Below, piece by piece: positions 1 through 7,723 of a DNA stretch of 10,287 nucleotides. Every line of letters begins with the position of its first letter. Within the stretch, counting starts at the first letter, position 1. The stretch comes from CAZLYK01 sp964563495 (lineage in GTDB: Bacteria; Acidobacteriota; Blastocatellia; RBC074). The stretch is taken from contig CAZLYK010000176.1 of assembly GCA_964563495.1 (NCBI GenBank), forward strand, positions 1 through 10,287, read 5' to 3'. The notes beneath the pieces were generated by a model. That model saw only the letters and a list, made by a program, of their open reading frames with translations, did no database searches and had not been told where the DNA came from. Both the position numbers and the translations under genes were made by a program.

Positions 1-15
1 TAATCCTGTCTATTT
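1..15 (-). repeat. Outer end of a CAGGATT-type dispersed repeat
   Basis: The first 15 bases, read on the minus strand, give AAATAGACAGGATTA. The same outer border AAATAGACAG(G) occurs at 882-891 and 10165-10175 on the plus strand. This is therefore most likely the right-hand end of an inverted-repeat element that begins to the left of the window. It lies about 20 bp upstream of the universal stress protein start codon. Only one edge is visible, so its arm length cannot be judged. Confidence 0.55.
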
Positions 16-33
16 TCTCCCGGAGCGGCGGAA

Positions 34-882
34 ATGAGCGATCCAAAAACCGAATTTTCGATTCGACGTGTGCTGGTGGCGTTGGGCGCTTCGAGGCAGA
101 ACCTCTCCGCACTGGAAGCGGCGGCCAATATCGCCGCCAGTCTGGAAGCCGAGCTCTTCGGGCTCTTTATCGAGGACATCAACCTGTTCCGTTTAACTGA
201 GCTCCCCTTCGCCCGCCAGATCGGCTACCTGGCCCCGGTCGGGGAGGAGATCGATCGCGAGAAGATCGAGCGTGAACTGAGAGTCAAGGCTGAACAGATG
301 AGGCGCATGCTGGCGTCAACGGCCGAGCGTGCACGAGTCCCCTGGTCGTTTCGCGTCGCTCGCGGAAAGGTCACAAGCGAAGTGCTGGCCGTCGCGACCA
401 AGACCGATCTCCTCGCGGTCGAAAGAATGAATGACCCATTCGCGCTACAGGCGCGGCTGGATTTCACGCTCCTCGCCGGCGGAGCCGAATCCCCCAATCT
501 ACTATTGCTGACCGGGCAGAGTCTGTCGATCGATCGACCGATCGCGGTCATTTATGATGATGCTCCAGAGGCCGGGAAGTCCCTCGCCGCGGCGACGCAC
601 CTGGCCGGGTTGAGCCACGCGGATCTGGTCGTCATGATACCGGCAAAAGACCCGGGCGACTTTCGAACCCTCCAGGATCGAGCCCGCCAGGCATTCGGAG
701 CGGCGGGCGATCGAATCAGGTACTGCCAACTTGAACGGATGGATATTTCCAGCCTCCTCGAAGCGATCAAGCAGAATCGCGCCGGAATCCTGGTCCTCGG
801 ATATCGTAACCCGCTGCTGCAGCAAGCCGCCTGGCAGAAACTGCCGCAGGTGATCAAGAGACCTATCTTGCTGGTTCGGTGA
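34..882 (+). CDS. Tandem universal stress protein (UspA-like) domain protein
   Basis: This is a 282-residue soluble protein with the fold pattern of two consecutive universal stress protein domains, roughly residues 10-160 and 164-282. Each half begins with a hydrophobic beta strand (RRVLVALGAS near residue 11; RPIAVIYDDAPEAG near 167) and the second ends with the typical RPILLVR strand at the C-terminus. The usual ATP-binding signature of UspA proteins (G-x2-G-x9-G-S/T) is not recognisable in either half: the second has GYRNPLLQQAAWQKLP where it should lie, so nucleotide binding is doubtful. No signal peptide or membrane segment is seen, so it is probably cytosolic. The start is chosen because GGAG and GCGGA sequences lie just upstream of ATG at 34. 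It has no co-directional neighbour in the window and converges with the beta-propeller gene. Family assignment is fairly secure; the cellular role (stress or persistence) is inference. Confidence 0.8.
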   Translation: MSDPKTEFSIRRVLVALGASRQNLSALEAAANIAASLEAELFGLFIEDINLFRLTELPFARQIGYLAPVGEEIDREKIERELRVKAEQMRRMLASTAERARVPWSFRVARGKVTSEVLAVATKTDLLAVERMNDPFALQARLDFTLLAGGAESPNLLLLTGQSLSIDRPIAVIYDDAPEAGKSLAAATHLAGLSHADLVVMIPAKDPGDFRTLQDRARQAFGAAGDRIRYCQLERMDISSLLEAIKQNRAGILVLGYRNPLLQQAAWQKLPQVIKRPILLVR

Positions 883-906
883 AATAGACAGATTCAACAG
901 GATTGA
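882..906 (+). repeat. Single-arm or decayed copy of the CAGGATT repeat after the stress-protein gene
   Basis: The segment begins AAATAGACAG, overlapping the last base of the TGA stop at 880-882, and ends CAACAGGATTGA. It matches the outer border of the element at 10165 but has lost one G (CAGATT for CAGGATT) and lacks the block with five T's. No matching right arm is visible in the 91 bases before the convergent propeller gene ends. It looks like a degenerate or half-size relative of the long inverted repeats elsewhere in the window. Confidence 0.55.
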
Positions 907-997
907 TGCGGCGTCAATCGTCCGCTCTGCCGGCGACAAACGGATAGACGTAACCCGCCAACACCGCACCCCCAATGACTGAGCCATTGCCTTTCAA

Positions 998-2737
998 TCA
1001 CTGTTTCCGTCCAACCGCAAACAAACTCTGCGACGAACGCAGATACATGACGCTCTCCGACAAAGCCGGCGTAGCCATCAGCAACTCTCCGATCGAATTG
1101 GTGGCGAGGTGCGTGAACTTCCGGCCCGCGGAGATGACCAGCATGTCCCCGTCTTCGTTGGAAAGATAAAGCTTGCCGTCGGCGGCCACCGGCGAGGCGC
1201 TGAAGCCGCTGCCGACCAGCGGCAAGCGCTGGCGATAGATTTCCTCGCCCGTCCGCAAATCGTAAGCGTCGAGCAAGCCATTGTTGGCGAGCACGTAAAG
1301 AATGCCGTCATAAATCAAGGGCGTGGGCATGTATGACCCGCGCCCGGTGCGGCTCCAGACGACGGCATCGCTCGCGGTCTTCCCTTCGGGCAGGGTCAGG
1401 TCTCCGCGTGCACCGGCGCGCACGACAAAGATCGGACGTTCGGGCGCTCGGCCACTGGCGATGACGAACTTGTCGTCGGCAAAGACCGGCGTCGGCGCGG
1501 TGATCTTCGAACTGCGTCCGAGCCGCCACAACTCCTTCCCGGTGCGCGGGTCGTAACCACGGATGTAATTCGCCGCGTTCGTCACCAGTTCCGGGCCTGC
1601 GGAGGTCAGCGCCACGGTCGGCGTGCCCCACGAAGGCAGTTCGTCGCGCTCGGTCTTCCACACCTGCTTGCCGGTGTCCGCATCCAGCGCGAGCATGAAC
1701 GAATCCTCCTGCGTGTCGCATTGCAGGATGACCAGCCCGTTCCAGATGATCGGCGAACTCGCCGGCCCCCATTCGTAAGTCGGAATGTCATACGCGCCCA
1801 GGTTGAGCCGGCCCAGGTCTGCCTTCCAGAGAAACCGCCCATTGACATCGTAGGCAAACACGCCCTGCGAGCCGAACCACGCCACGACGATGCGCCCGTC
1901 GGTGGCAGGCGTAGCGTTGGCGTAGGTGGATTTGATGTGGCGCTTTTCGCTGGGCACGCCCTCATGGGCCACACGCTCCCAGAGGATCTTGCCGCTGCGT
2001 TTGTCCAGCGCGTAAATTATCCACCGCTGCGGCGAGCGATCCTGCGAGGCATCGCCATCGCCATAGAGCCCCGGACGGAAGCTGGCTTTGGGGTCGCTGC
2101 TGATTGCGCTGGTGACGAAGATCCGCTTTCCCCAGACGACCGGGCTGGAATGCGCCAGTCCGGGAATGGGCGTCCGCCAGAGAATGTTCTCGCCCGTTTT
2201 GCCGTCCCAACGTTCGGGCAGGTTCTGTCGCTCGGCGATGCCCAACGCCTGCGGCCCGCGAAAGGAAGGCCAGCTTCCATTCGTGGTATTCGACTCGGGA
2301 CGCGCGGGCGGGCGGGCTCTGGCCGTGCTGGTGATGCGCCGGGGGACGATGACTTTCGCCTCTTCCGCGGGCGCCCAGGTGCTGCCGTTCAGAATCATCC
2401 GGCGCGGCACGCAATCATCCACGATCAGATCGAAGCTGACGCGGTTACCGTCCAGGCGAACCCGATAGCGACCGGGGCCTTCACAACCTTTCGGAGCACC
2501 CGACGTAGTCAACTCAACTTCATTGCCCTTGCGCTTCCAGGCGCCGCTCAACGTGGGCCAGCGATCACCTTTCAACTCGAATGAGCCGCCAGGATCGAAG
2601 CGCGCGGCGAAGACACCGAACTTCAGGGGAGCAGAGGGAAGCTCTACGTCCGTTTGCCGGCGCGCGCCTGCCGGCCTTGCGGCGGCGACAATTGCGAGCG
2701 ACAGCGCCAGTGCGAATCCAAGTTTGCTGAAAGACAT
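998..2737 (-). CDS. Secreted PQQ-binding-like beta-propeller protein
   Basis: The 579-residue protein starts with a Sec-type signal peptide (basic FSK, then a hydrophobic core over residues 6-20, probable cleavage after AGA at 23-25). Residues about 30-120 form a small beta-rich domain with two cysteines (C85, C109) that could pair, followed by a proline/arginine-rich linker to about 150. From about 155 to the end is a PQQ-like (COG1520) propeller opening with W-P-S-F-R-G-P and the strand pattern SSPVVWGKRIFVTS; repeated blades carry A-x-D-x-x-T-G-x-x-x-W sequences such as ALDADTGKQVW. Such propellers are exported; many bind no PQQ, and the ligand or partner here is unknown. A strong GGAGGA site at 2745-2750, 7 nt before ATG, fixes the start. 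It follows the lactate permease by 37 bp on the same strand, so co-transcription is likely. Residues 1-25 argue for a periplasmic or extracellular location. Confidence 0.85.
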   Translation of the reverse strand: MSFSKLGFALALSLAIVAAARPAGARRQTDVELPSAPLKFGVFAARFDPGGSFELKGDRWPTLSGAWKRKGNEVELTTSGAPKGCEGPGRYRVRLDGNRVSFDLIVDDCVPRRMILNGSTWAPAEEAKVIVPRRITSTARARPPARPESNTTNGSWPSFRGPQALGIAERQNLPERWDGKTGENILWRTPIPGLAHSSPVVWGKRIFVTSAISSDPKASFRPGLYGDGDASQDRSPQRWIIYALDKRSGKILWERVAHEGVPSEKRHIKSTYANATPATDGRIVVAWFGSQGVFAYDVNGRFLWKADLGRLNLGAYDIPTYEWGPASSPIIWNGLVILQCDTQEDSFMLALDADTGKQVWKTERDELPSWGTPTVALTSAGPELVTNAANYIRGYDPRTGKELWRLGRSSKITAPTPVFADDKFVIASGRAPERPIFVVRAGARGDLTLPEGKTASDAVVWSRTGRGSYMPTPLIYDGILYVLANNGLLDAYDLRTGEEIYRQRLPLVGSGFSASPVAADGKLYLSNEDGDMLVISAGRKFTHLATNSIGELLMATPALSESVMYLRSSQSLFAVGRKQ

Positions 2738-2774
2738 TCTTTAGTCCTCCGTTTCCTCAGGCACGTCCGTGTCG

Positions 2775-4409
2775 CTAAGGCACAACGCCGGGAAAGAGGT
2801 AAGCCTGGGACAAGACCAGGAGTCCCACCAGCAAGGCCAGTGCGAGACTGTGAAAGAAGACGTAACGCAGGATCGCGCCCTCGCTTCCGTGTTGAGCCGT
2901 GGCCATACCGGCGACGACGATCGACTGCGCGTCGATCATCTTGCCCATGACGCCGCCCGAGCTGTTGGAAGCAGCGGCCAGGACCGGGGAGATACCCAGC
3001 TGCTCGGCGGTGATCTGTTGCAGATTTCCGAACAGGACATTCGATGAGGTGTCGCTGCCGGTCAGCGCCACGCCCAGCCAGCCGAGCAGCGGCGAGAAGA
3101 AGGGAAAGAGAAATTTTGTGCTCGCGAAGGCCAGCCCCATGGTCGAATCCAAACCGCCGTATCGCGTGGTGAACCCCAGAGCCAGCATCGCCGCAATCGT
3201 GAGCAAAGAGAGCCGGGCTCGCTTGAAGGTTCCAACGAAGATCTTCGCCAGACGCCAGGGCGAGAGCCTGAGCAGCAAGCCGGAGATAATCCCGGTCAGG
3301 AGCAGCGCAGTGCCGGTGGCCGAGAGCCAGTTGAAGGCAAAGACCGCCTCCTCGGCTTTGGGCTGCGCCACGACCGGTGGAGCGCGAAAGACCAGCTTGT
3401 GCAGGTACGGCACTTGAAATCCGGGCGCCGAGATATGGTCGAGAATCGTCTTGACCTGCGGCAATCCCCATAAAAAGACCATAATCGAGAGGATGACCCA
3501 CGGCATCCAGGCGATGATCGCTTCTCTCCTCGAAGGTTCGCGATAAACAGCGCTCCCCCTGTGGCTCTCCGACTCGCCGTCGAAGCGCCAGACGCTGCGC
3601 GGTTGCCAGAATTTGAGCAGAACGATCAGCGATAGGATCGAGACGATCGCGCCGGCGATATCCACCACCCACGGCCCGTGATAATTGCTGACCAGAAATT
3701 GAACCACCGCGAAGCTCACACCGGAAGTCAGACAGGCGGGCCAGACTTGACGCATGCCTTTGAACCCGGCCATGGCCCAGACCAGCCAGAATGGAATGAG
3801 TACCGAGAAGAAAGGCAATTGCCTGCCGACCATGGCGCTCAGGTCTTCGATCGGCAGACCGGTCACTCGCGCGAGGGCGATGATCGGCGTACCCAGTGCG
3901 CCATAAGCCACCGGCGCAGTATTGCCGATCAACGCGATACCCGCCGCCAGCAGCGGCCTGAAGCCGAGCCCGATCAGCATGGCCGCTGAAATCGCCACCG
4001 GCGTGCCGAAACCTGCGGCGCCCTCGATAAAAGCACCGAAGCTGAAGGCAATCAGCAAAGCCTGTATCCGGCGATCATCCGCCAATCCGGCGATCGTCTC
4101 TTTGACGATCTCGAACTGCCCCGTCTCGACCGTGATGTCGAAGACGAAGATCGCCGAAAGGACGATCCATCCTATCGGAAACAGCCCGAAAGCCGCGCCG
4201 TTGCCCGCGGCGGCCAATGCCTGGGGCGCAGGCATGCCGTAAACGAACAAGGCCACGAGCAGCGAGACCGCCAGACCGAGGATGGCCGCGATGTGAGCTT
4301 TGACATGAAAGAAGGCCAGCAGTCCCAGCAAGACGACCACGGGCAGCGACGCAATCAATGCCGAGACAAAGAGATTGCCGAGGGGGTTATAAATTTGGGT
4401 CCAATTCAT
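2775..4409 (-). CDS. lctP: L-lactate permease family transporter (LctP/LldP)
   Basis: The 544-residue polytopic membrane protein is close to the usual family length of about 550. Hydrophobic segments run throughout, beginning with residues 14-34 and 37-58. Family hallmarks are clear: EGAAGFGTPVAI at 129-140, GGLDSTMGLAFAST at 418-431, GSDTSSNVLFG at 451-461 and NSSGGVMGKMI at 482-492. LctP proteins import lactate, and often glycolate or related 2-hydroxymonocarboxylates, by proton symport at the inner membrane; the exact substrate cannot be read from sequence. No Shine-Dalgarno is visible before ATG 4409, and a candidate promoter at 4421-4450 would start transcription within a few bases of the ATG, so the message may be nearly leaderless. 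The stop is TAG at 2775-2777; the propeller gene follows. No lactate dehydrogenase gene (lldD or lutABC) lies in the window. Confidence 0.92.
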   Translation of the reverse strand: MNWTQIYNPLGNLFVSALIASLPVVVLLGLLAFFHVKAHIAAILGLAVSLLVALFVYGMPAPQALAAAGNGAAFGLFPIGWIVLSAIFVFDITVETGQFEIVKETIAGLADDRRIQALLIAFSFGAFIEGAAGFGTPVAISAAMLIGLGFRPLLAAGIALIGNTAPVAYGALGTPIIALARVTGLPIEDLSAMVGRQLPFFSVLIPFWLVWAMAGFKGMRQVWPACLTSGVSFAVVQFLVSNYHGPWVVDIAGAIVSILSLIVLLKFWQPRSVWRFDGESESHRGSAVYREPSRREAIIAWMPWVILSIMVFLWGLPQVKTILDHISAPGFQVPYLHKLVFRAPPVVAQPKAEEAVFAFNWLSATGTALLLTGIISGLLLRLSPWRLAKIFVGTFKRARLSLLTIAAMLALGFTTRYGGLDSTMGLAFASTKFLFPFFSPLLGWLGVALTGSDTSSNVLFGNLQQITAEQLGISPVLAAASNSSGGVMGKMIDAQSIVVAGMATAQHGSEGAILRYVFFHSLALALLVGLLVLSQAYLFPGVVP

Positions 4410-4420
4410 GCGGGGGCATT

Positions 4421-4450
4421 TTAATACCGAACTTTGGCAAAGTCGCTCAA
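4421..4450 (-). promoter_or_regulatory. Candidate promoter of lctP with very short leader
   Basis: On the minus strand TTGAGC (4450-4445), an 18-nt spacer and TATTAA (4426-4421) resemble -35 and -10 boxes, each matching consensus at about four of six positions. Transcription would start close to the lctP ATG at 4409, consistent with the missing ribosome binding site. This is pattern matching only. Confidence 0.35.
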
Positions 4451-4454
4451 ATTC

Positions 4455-4478
4455 GACAGGATCTAACCGGACCCTGTC
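4455..4478. promoter_or_regulatory. Inverted repeat between divergent lctP and kinase promoters (possible operator)
   Basis: GACAGGATCT and GGACCCTGTC face each other; the outer six bases are perfectly complementary, and eight of ten positions match overall, with four bases between the arms. The repeat sits between the putative lctP -35 box and the putative kinase -10 box, a position from which one bound protein could affect both genes. The arm shares GACAGGAT with the dispersed repeats at 5476 and 10178, so it could instead be a decayed member of that family. Confidence 0.3.
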
Positions 4479-4487
4479 TGGTAAAAT
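4479..4487 (+). promoter_or_regulatory. Candidate extended -10 promoter of the kinase-like gene
   Basis: TGGTAAAAT fits the extended -10 form TGnTAnAAT-like, and lies so that initiation would fall at or beside the ATG at 4495. No good -35 box is seen at the usual distance and no Shine-Dalgarno precedes the ATG, which together would fit a leaderless message. Weak evidence from sequence alone. Confidence 0.35.
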
Positions 4488-4494
4488 ATCGAAT

Positions 4495-5487
4495 ATGTAT
4501 CTGCCTGGAATTGAGGAGAAGGTCGCATTTCTGAGCAGGCCCGAGGTCTATCCAATTCCGACACAGCGCGTCGAAACGAAAGAGACCCACATGTCGTGGG
4601 TCTTTTTGACCGACACTCAGGCGTGGAAGCTGAAGAAACCCGTGCACCGTGACTACTTTGATTTGAGCACGCCCGCAGCTCGCCATCGGAATTGCCGGGA
4701 AGAGGTGAGGCTCAACCGGCGATTGGCGCCGGATGTCTATCTGGGCATAGTCTCCCTGACGATAGACGAGTTGGGTAATATGCATTTGGATGGTCAGGGG
4801 GAAGCGGTTGACTGGCTGGTCAGGATGCGCCGGTTACCGGCTGATCGAATGCTCGATCGTATGATTGCTAACCAGACCATCAGCGAGGCTGGTGTGCAAC
4901 AAGTCGGCGCGGTCCTGGCGAGGTTTTACCGACAGGCTCAACCTGTCGAGATGACAGCCGCAGCGTATAGAAACCGGTTGGCCGCGGATGTCCGCGCCAA
5001 CCAGGATGAGCTGGAGAAACCGGAATATGCCCTGCCTCCGGATCTATTAAGCTCGATCACCGATTCACAATTGAGATATCTCGATCGGGAATCCGAGACG
5101 TTCTGCGCGCGCGTGCGCGATGGAAAAATCATTGAAGCTCACGGAGATCTGCGCCCGGAGCACATCTGTCTGGAGAGCGAGCCCGTGATCATCGACTGCC
5201 TGGAGTTCAATCGCGATTTCAGAATCCTGGACCCGGTCTCAGAGCTCTCCTTTCTCTCGCTCGAATGCGAGCGACTAGGCGCGGCCTGGGTCGGTCAACT
5301 GATTCTGAAAATCTACTCTGATCAAACCGCAGACAGACCGCCGGAACGACTGCTCTGGTTTTATCGGGGCCTTCACGCCTGTCTCAGGGCCAAGCTCGCA
5401 GTCTGGCACCTCGAAGACCACCAGGATTGGGAGAAATGGACGGGCAAGGCCCGTGATTATCTTCGCCTCGCGAAGAGAGAGGATTGA
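4495..5487 (+). CDS. APH-fold kinase-like protein (COG2187, aminoglycoside-phosphotransferase-type family)
   Basis: From ATG 4495 the protein is 330 residues. It has the N-terminal family sequence VAFLSRPEVYP, then HMSWVFLTD and KLKKPVHRDYFD (lysines in the position expected for nucleotide binding), and RLNRRLAPDVYLG. The catalytic loop is HGDLRPEHIC (H216, D218) and the metal-binding aspartate is in IIDCLEFN (D234). These are the APH/choline-kinase fold catalytic elements; the physiological substrate of this family is not known, and antibiotic resistance should not be assumed. Many COG2187 proteins carry a second C-terminal P-loop kinase domain; this one lacks it and appears to be the stand-alone form. 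An upstream in-frame ATG at 4408 overlaps the lctP start and adds 29 unconserved-looking residues, so 4495 is preferred. The last codons, K-R-E-D and the TGA, lie wholly or partly in the left arm of the palindrome at 5476-5556. Confidence 0.8.
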   Translation: MYLPGIEEKVAFLSRPEVYPIPTQRVETKETHMSWVFLTDTQAWKLKKPVHRDYFDLSTPAARHRNCREEVRLNRRLAPDVYLGIVSLTIDELGNMHLDGQGEAVDWLVRMRRLPADRMLDRMIANQTISEAGVQQVGAVLARFYRQAQPVEMTAAAYRNRLAADVRANQDELEKPEYALPPDLLSSITDSQLRYLDRESETFCARVRDGKIIEAHGDLRPEHICLESEPVIIDCLEFNRDFRILDPVSELSFLSLECERLGAAWVGQLILKIYSDQTADRPPERLLWFYRGLHACLRAKLAVWHLEDHQDWEKWTGKARDYLRLAKRED

Positions 5488-5556
5488 CAGGATTTTTGCA
5501 GGATTTGACAGGATCATGTCTTGTCAAATCCTGCAAAAATCCTGTCAATCCTCTCT
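5476..5556. repeat. Perfect 35-bp inverted repeat between convergent genes; probable bidirectional terminator or palindromic repeat element
   Basis: The left arm at 5476-5510 and right arm at 5522-5556 are exact reverse complements, separated by 11 nt. The plus arm starts AGAGAGGATTGACAGG and contains CAGGATTTTTGCAGGATT. GGAT blocks start at 5481, 5490, 5501 and 5511, i.e. spacing 9, 11 and 10 bp. The stop TGA of the kinase-like gene (5485-5487) is inside the left arm and the stop TAG of the pyrophosphokinase (5557-5555) overlaps the right arm by two bases. In RNA either strand would form a very stable stem, so it should block 3' exonucleases and could end transcription from both sides. No U-tract follows the stem, so it is not a classic intrinsic terminator. 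A near-identical core occurs at 10178. Confidence 0.92.
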
Positions 5557-6538
5557 ATTCGAGAAATTCGACGATCGATTGACCGGAATGGATTCTTTCG
5601 ATCGCTTGAGCAACCAGCCCGGATGCATCCAGCACGACGACTTTGTCACCGACCAGCTCTGGATCGAGACGAAATGGCGGGACCGTGTCGGTAATCAAGA
5701 CCTTCTCCAGAGCCTGATTCGCCAGGACCTGGCCGGCTTTGCTGCTGAAGACACCGTGAGAAGCGGCGGCGTAGACCGTCTTCGCCCCGCGCGCCCGGCA
5801 GCCTTCGGCGGCGCGCGCGAGCGTGGTTCCGCTGCTGATCAAATCATCGATCACGATTGCGACCCTGCCTTTGACATCGCCGACCACGGCCTCCCCGCTG
5901 ACCACGCCCGAGCTGCGATACTTTTCGACAAATGCGCTCTGAAGATCGCGCTTCAACACCCCGCCCAGCGCCTGGCGGAACTCTTCCGAGCGTTTGACTC
6001 CGCCGACATCCGGCGAGACGACCACTACCTCTTCCTTTTCAACCAGCGGGGCCAGGTAATCAAGGAACAGCCTTTTTGCTTCGAGGTGATCTGAGTGGAT
6101 GCGAAAGGCATTTTGATAAGCCGCGAGGTTATGCACGTCCAGTGTGACTATCCGATCGACGCCCATCGCTTCAATCAGACCGGCGATGTAGCGCGTCGTG
6201 ACCGGATCGCGCGATTTGCTCTTACGGTCCTTACGCATATAGCAAAGATAGGGGATGACGGCCGTGACGCACTCGGCTGAAGCGTCACGCAACGCGCCGA
6301 GGAAGAAGAGCAGGCGGCAGAGCTTATCGTTTACGCTTTGCTCATCGTCGCCGTAGAGCGACTGGACGACAAAGACATCTTTGCCGCGGACATTGACCAA
6401 TGGACGGGTTTTATGCTCTCCGTCTTCGAATTCTCGCTCTTCGTGCGCGCTCAGCTCAAGACCCAGGTGCGCGGATACTCTGGCCGCGAAATCGCGGCCG
6501 GTATTGAGAGAGAAGATCGCAATTTCTCCACGGTTCAT
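5555..6538 (-). CDS. prs: Ribose-phosphate pyrophosphokinase (PRPP synthetase), divergent type
   Basis: The 327-residue enzyme would transfer pyrophosphate from ATP to ribose 5-phosphate to make PRPP for nucleotide, His and Trp synthesis. The length fits the family (about 310-330). It has YMRKDRKSKSRDPVTTRYIAG at 100-120 (counterpart of RQDRK), VTLDVHN with H136 at the metal site, SPDVGGVKR at 175-183, and the PRPP loop VIDDLISSGTTL at 229-240. Departures from the common bacterial enzyme are notable: the N-terminus has FSLNTGRDFA rather than SGSANPELA, the catalytic flexible loop reads VEKYRSSG instead of DKRRP, and the PRPP loop has SSGTT rather than DTGGT. It may be a second PRPP synthetase beside a canonical copy elsewhere. 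A weak AGGCGG lies 9 nt before ATG 6538. It follows the dienelactone hydrolase by 87 bp on the same strand. Confidence 0.85.
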   Translation of the reverse strand: MNRGEIAIFSLNTGRDFAARVSAHLGLELSAHEEREFEDGEHKTRPLVNVRGKDVFVVQSLYGDDEQSVNDKLCRLLFFLGALRDASAECVTAVIPYLCYMRKDRKSKSRDPVTTRYIAGLIEAMGVDRIVTLDVHNLAAYQNAFRIHSDHLEAKRLFLDYLAPLVEKEEVVVVSPDVGGVKRSEEFRQALGGVLKRDLQSAFVEKYRSSGVVSGEAVVGDVKGRVAIVIDDLISSGTTLARAAEGCRARGAKTVYAAASHGVFSSKAGQVLANQALEKVLITDTVPPFRLDPELVGDKVVVLDASGLVAQAIERIHSGQSIVEFLE

Positions 6539-6583
6539 CGATTATTGCCGCCTGACTTCCCCGTTGGCATCGGATTTACCGGA

Positions 6584-6592
6584 AATATAACA
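6584..6592 (-). promoter_or_regulatory. Candidate extended -10 promoter before prs
   Basis: On the minus strand TGTTATATT is an extended -10 sequence within the 87-bp gap between the hydrolase and prs. It would give a leader of about 40 nt. No convincing -35 box is visible. It would let prs be expressed apart from the tRNA and hydrolase genes. Confidence 0.3.
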
Positions 6593-6625
6593 GTGCGCAC
6601 CTGCCCGGAGCACGGTCTTCAGGCG

Positions 6626-7513
<888 letters not shown>

Positions 7514-7536
7514 TCTTTCTCCTTTGATAAACTTAG

Positions 7537-7619
<83 letters not shown>

Positions 7620-7642
7620 GCGGCTACGCTAAGATGCCCGGG

Positions 7643-7671
7643 AGTGTAAGATTTTGGGTGGTAAGTTGCAA
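7643..7671 (-). promoter_or_regulatory. Probable promoter of tRNA-Leu (and downstream genes)
   Basis: On the minus strand TTGCAA (7671-7666), a 17-nt spacer and TACACT (7648-7643) match sigma-70 boxes at four of six positions each with ideal spacing. Transcription would begin near 7636, about 17 nt before the mature tRNA 5' end at 7619. Confidence 0.5.
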
Positions 7672-7723
7672 GCAGGCAGCGGGGCAAACCAATCAAATCA
7701 ACGGCTTGGCAATTATCACATTC

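Noticed and set aside
524..546. Cluster of CGATCG sequences in the stress-protein gene
   Set aside because: It lies within the coding linker between the two domains; the motif recurs sporadically in genes here, in line with codon use, and no organised array is seen.
973..989. Small CAATG/CATTG hairpin after the propeller gene as terminator
   Set aside because: It has only five base pairs and no T-tract on the transcribed strand.
917..997. In-frame read-through extension after the propeller stop, hydrophobic sense codons on the minus strand up to the next TGA
   Set aside because: It is a stretch of about 26 codons with no start codon context and no recoding signal; chance is the simplest explanation.
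1721..2584. Long plus-strand open frame (287 codons) opposite the propeller gene
   Set aside because: It is antisense to a clear signal-peptide/propeller protein, its translation is rich in Arg, Pro and Gly without domain motifs, and no ribosome site was evident.
2644..3672. Minus-strand open frame of 342 codons overlapping both the permease and the propeller start
   Set aside because: It lies in another frame of the LctP gene; all conserved permease motifs are in the other frame, and this translation is Arg/Gly-rich without recognisable domains.
4408..4494. Upstream start for the kinase-like protein
   Set aside because: It overlaps the divergent lctP start codon and runs through the putative promoter and inverted repeat; the family similarity begins after the ATG at 4495.
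5476..5556. CRISPR array or IS end
   Set aside because: There is no regular spacer structure, no cas gene and no transposase or target-site duplication; the structure is a single palindrome with internal short blocks.
5453..6094. Plus-strand open frame of 213 codons opposite prs
   Set aside because: It is antisense to prs, whose motifs are intact, and it runs through the palindrome; it is best explained as a shadow frame.
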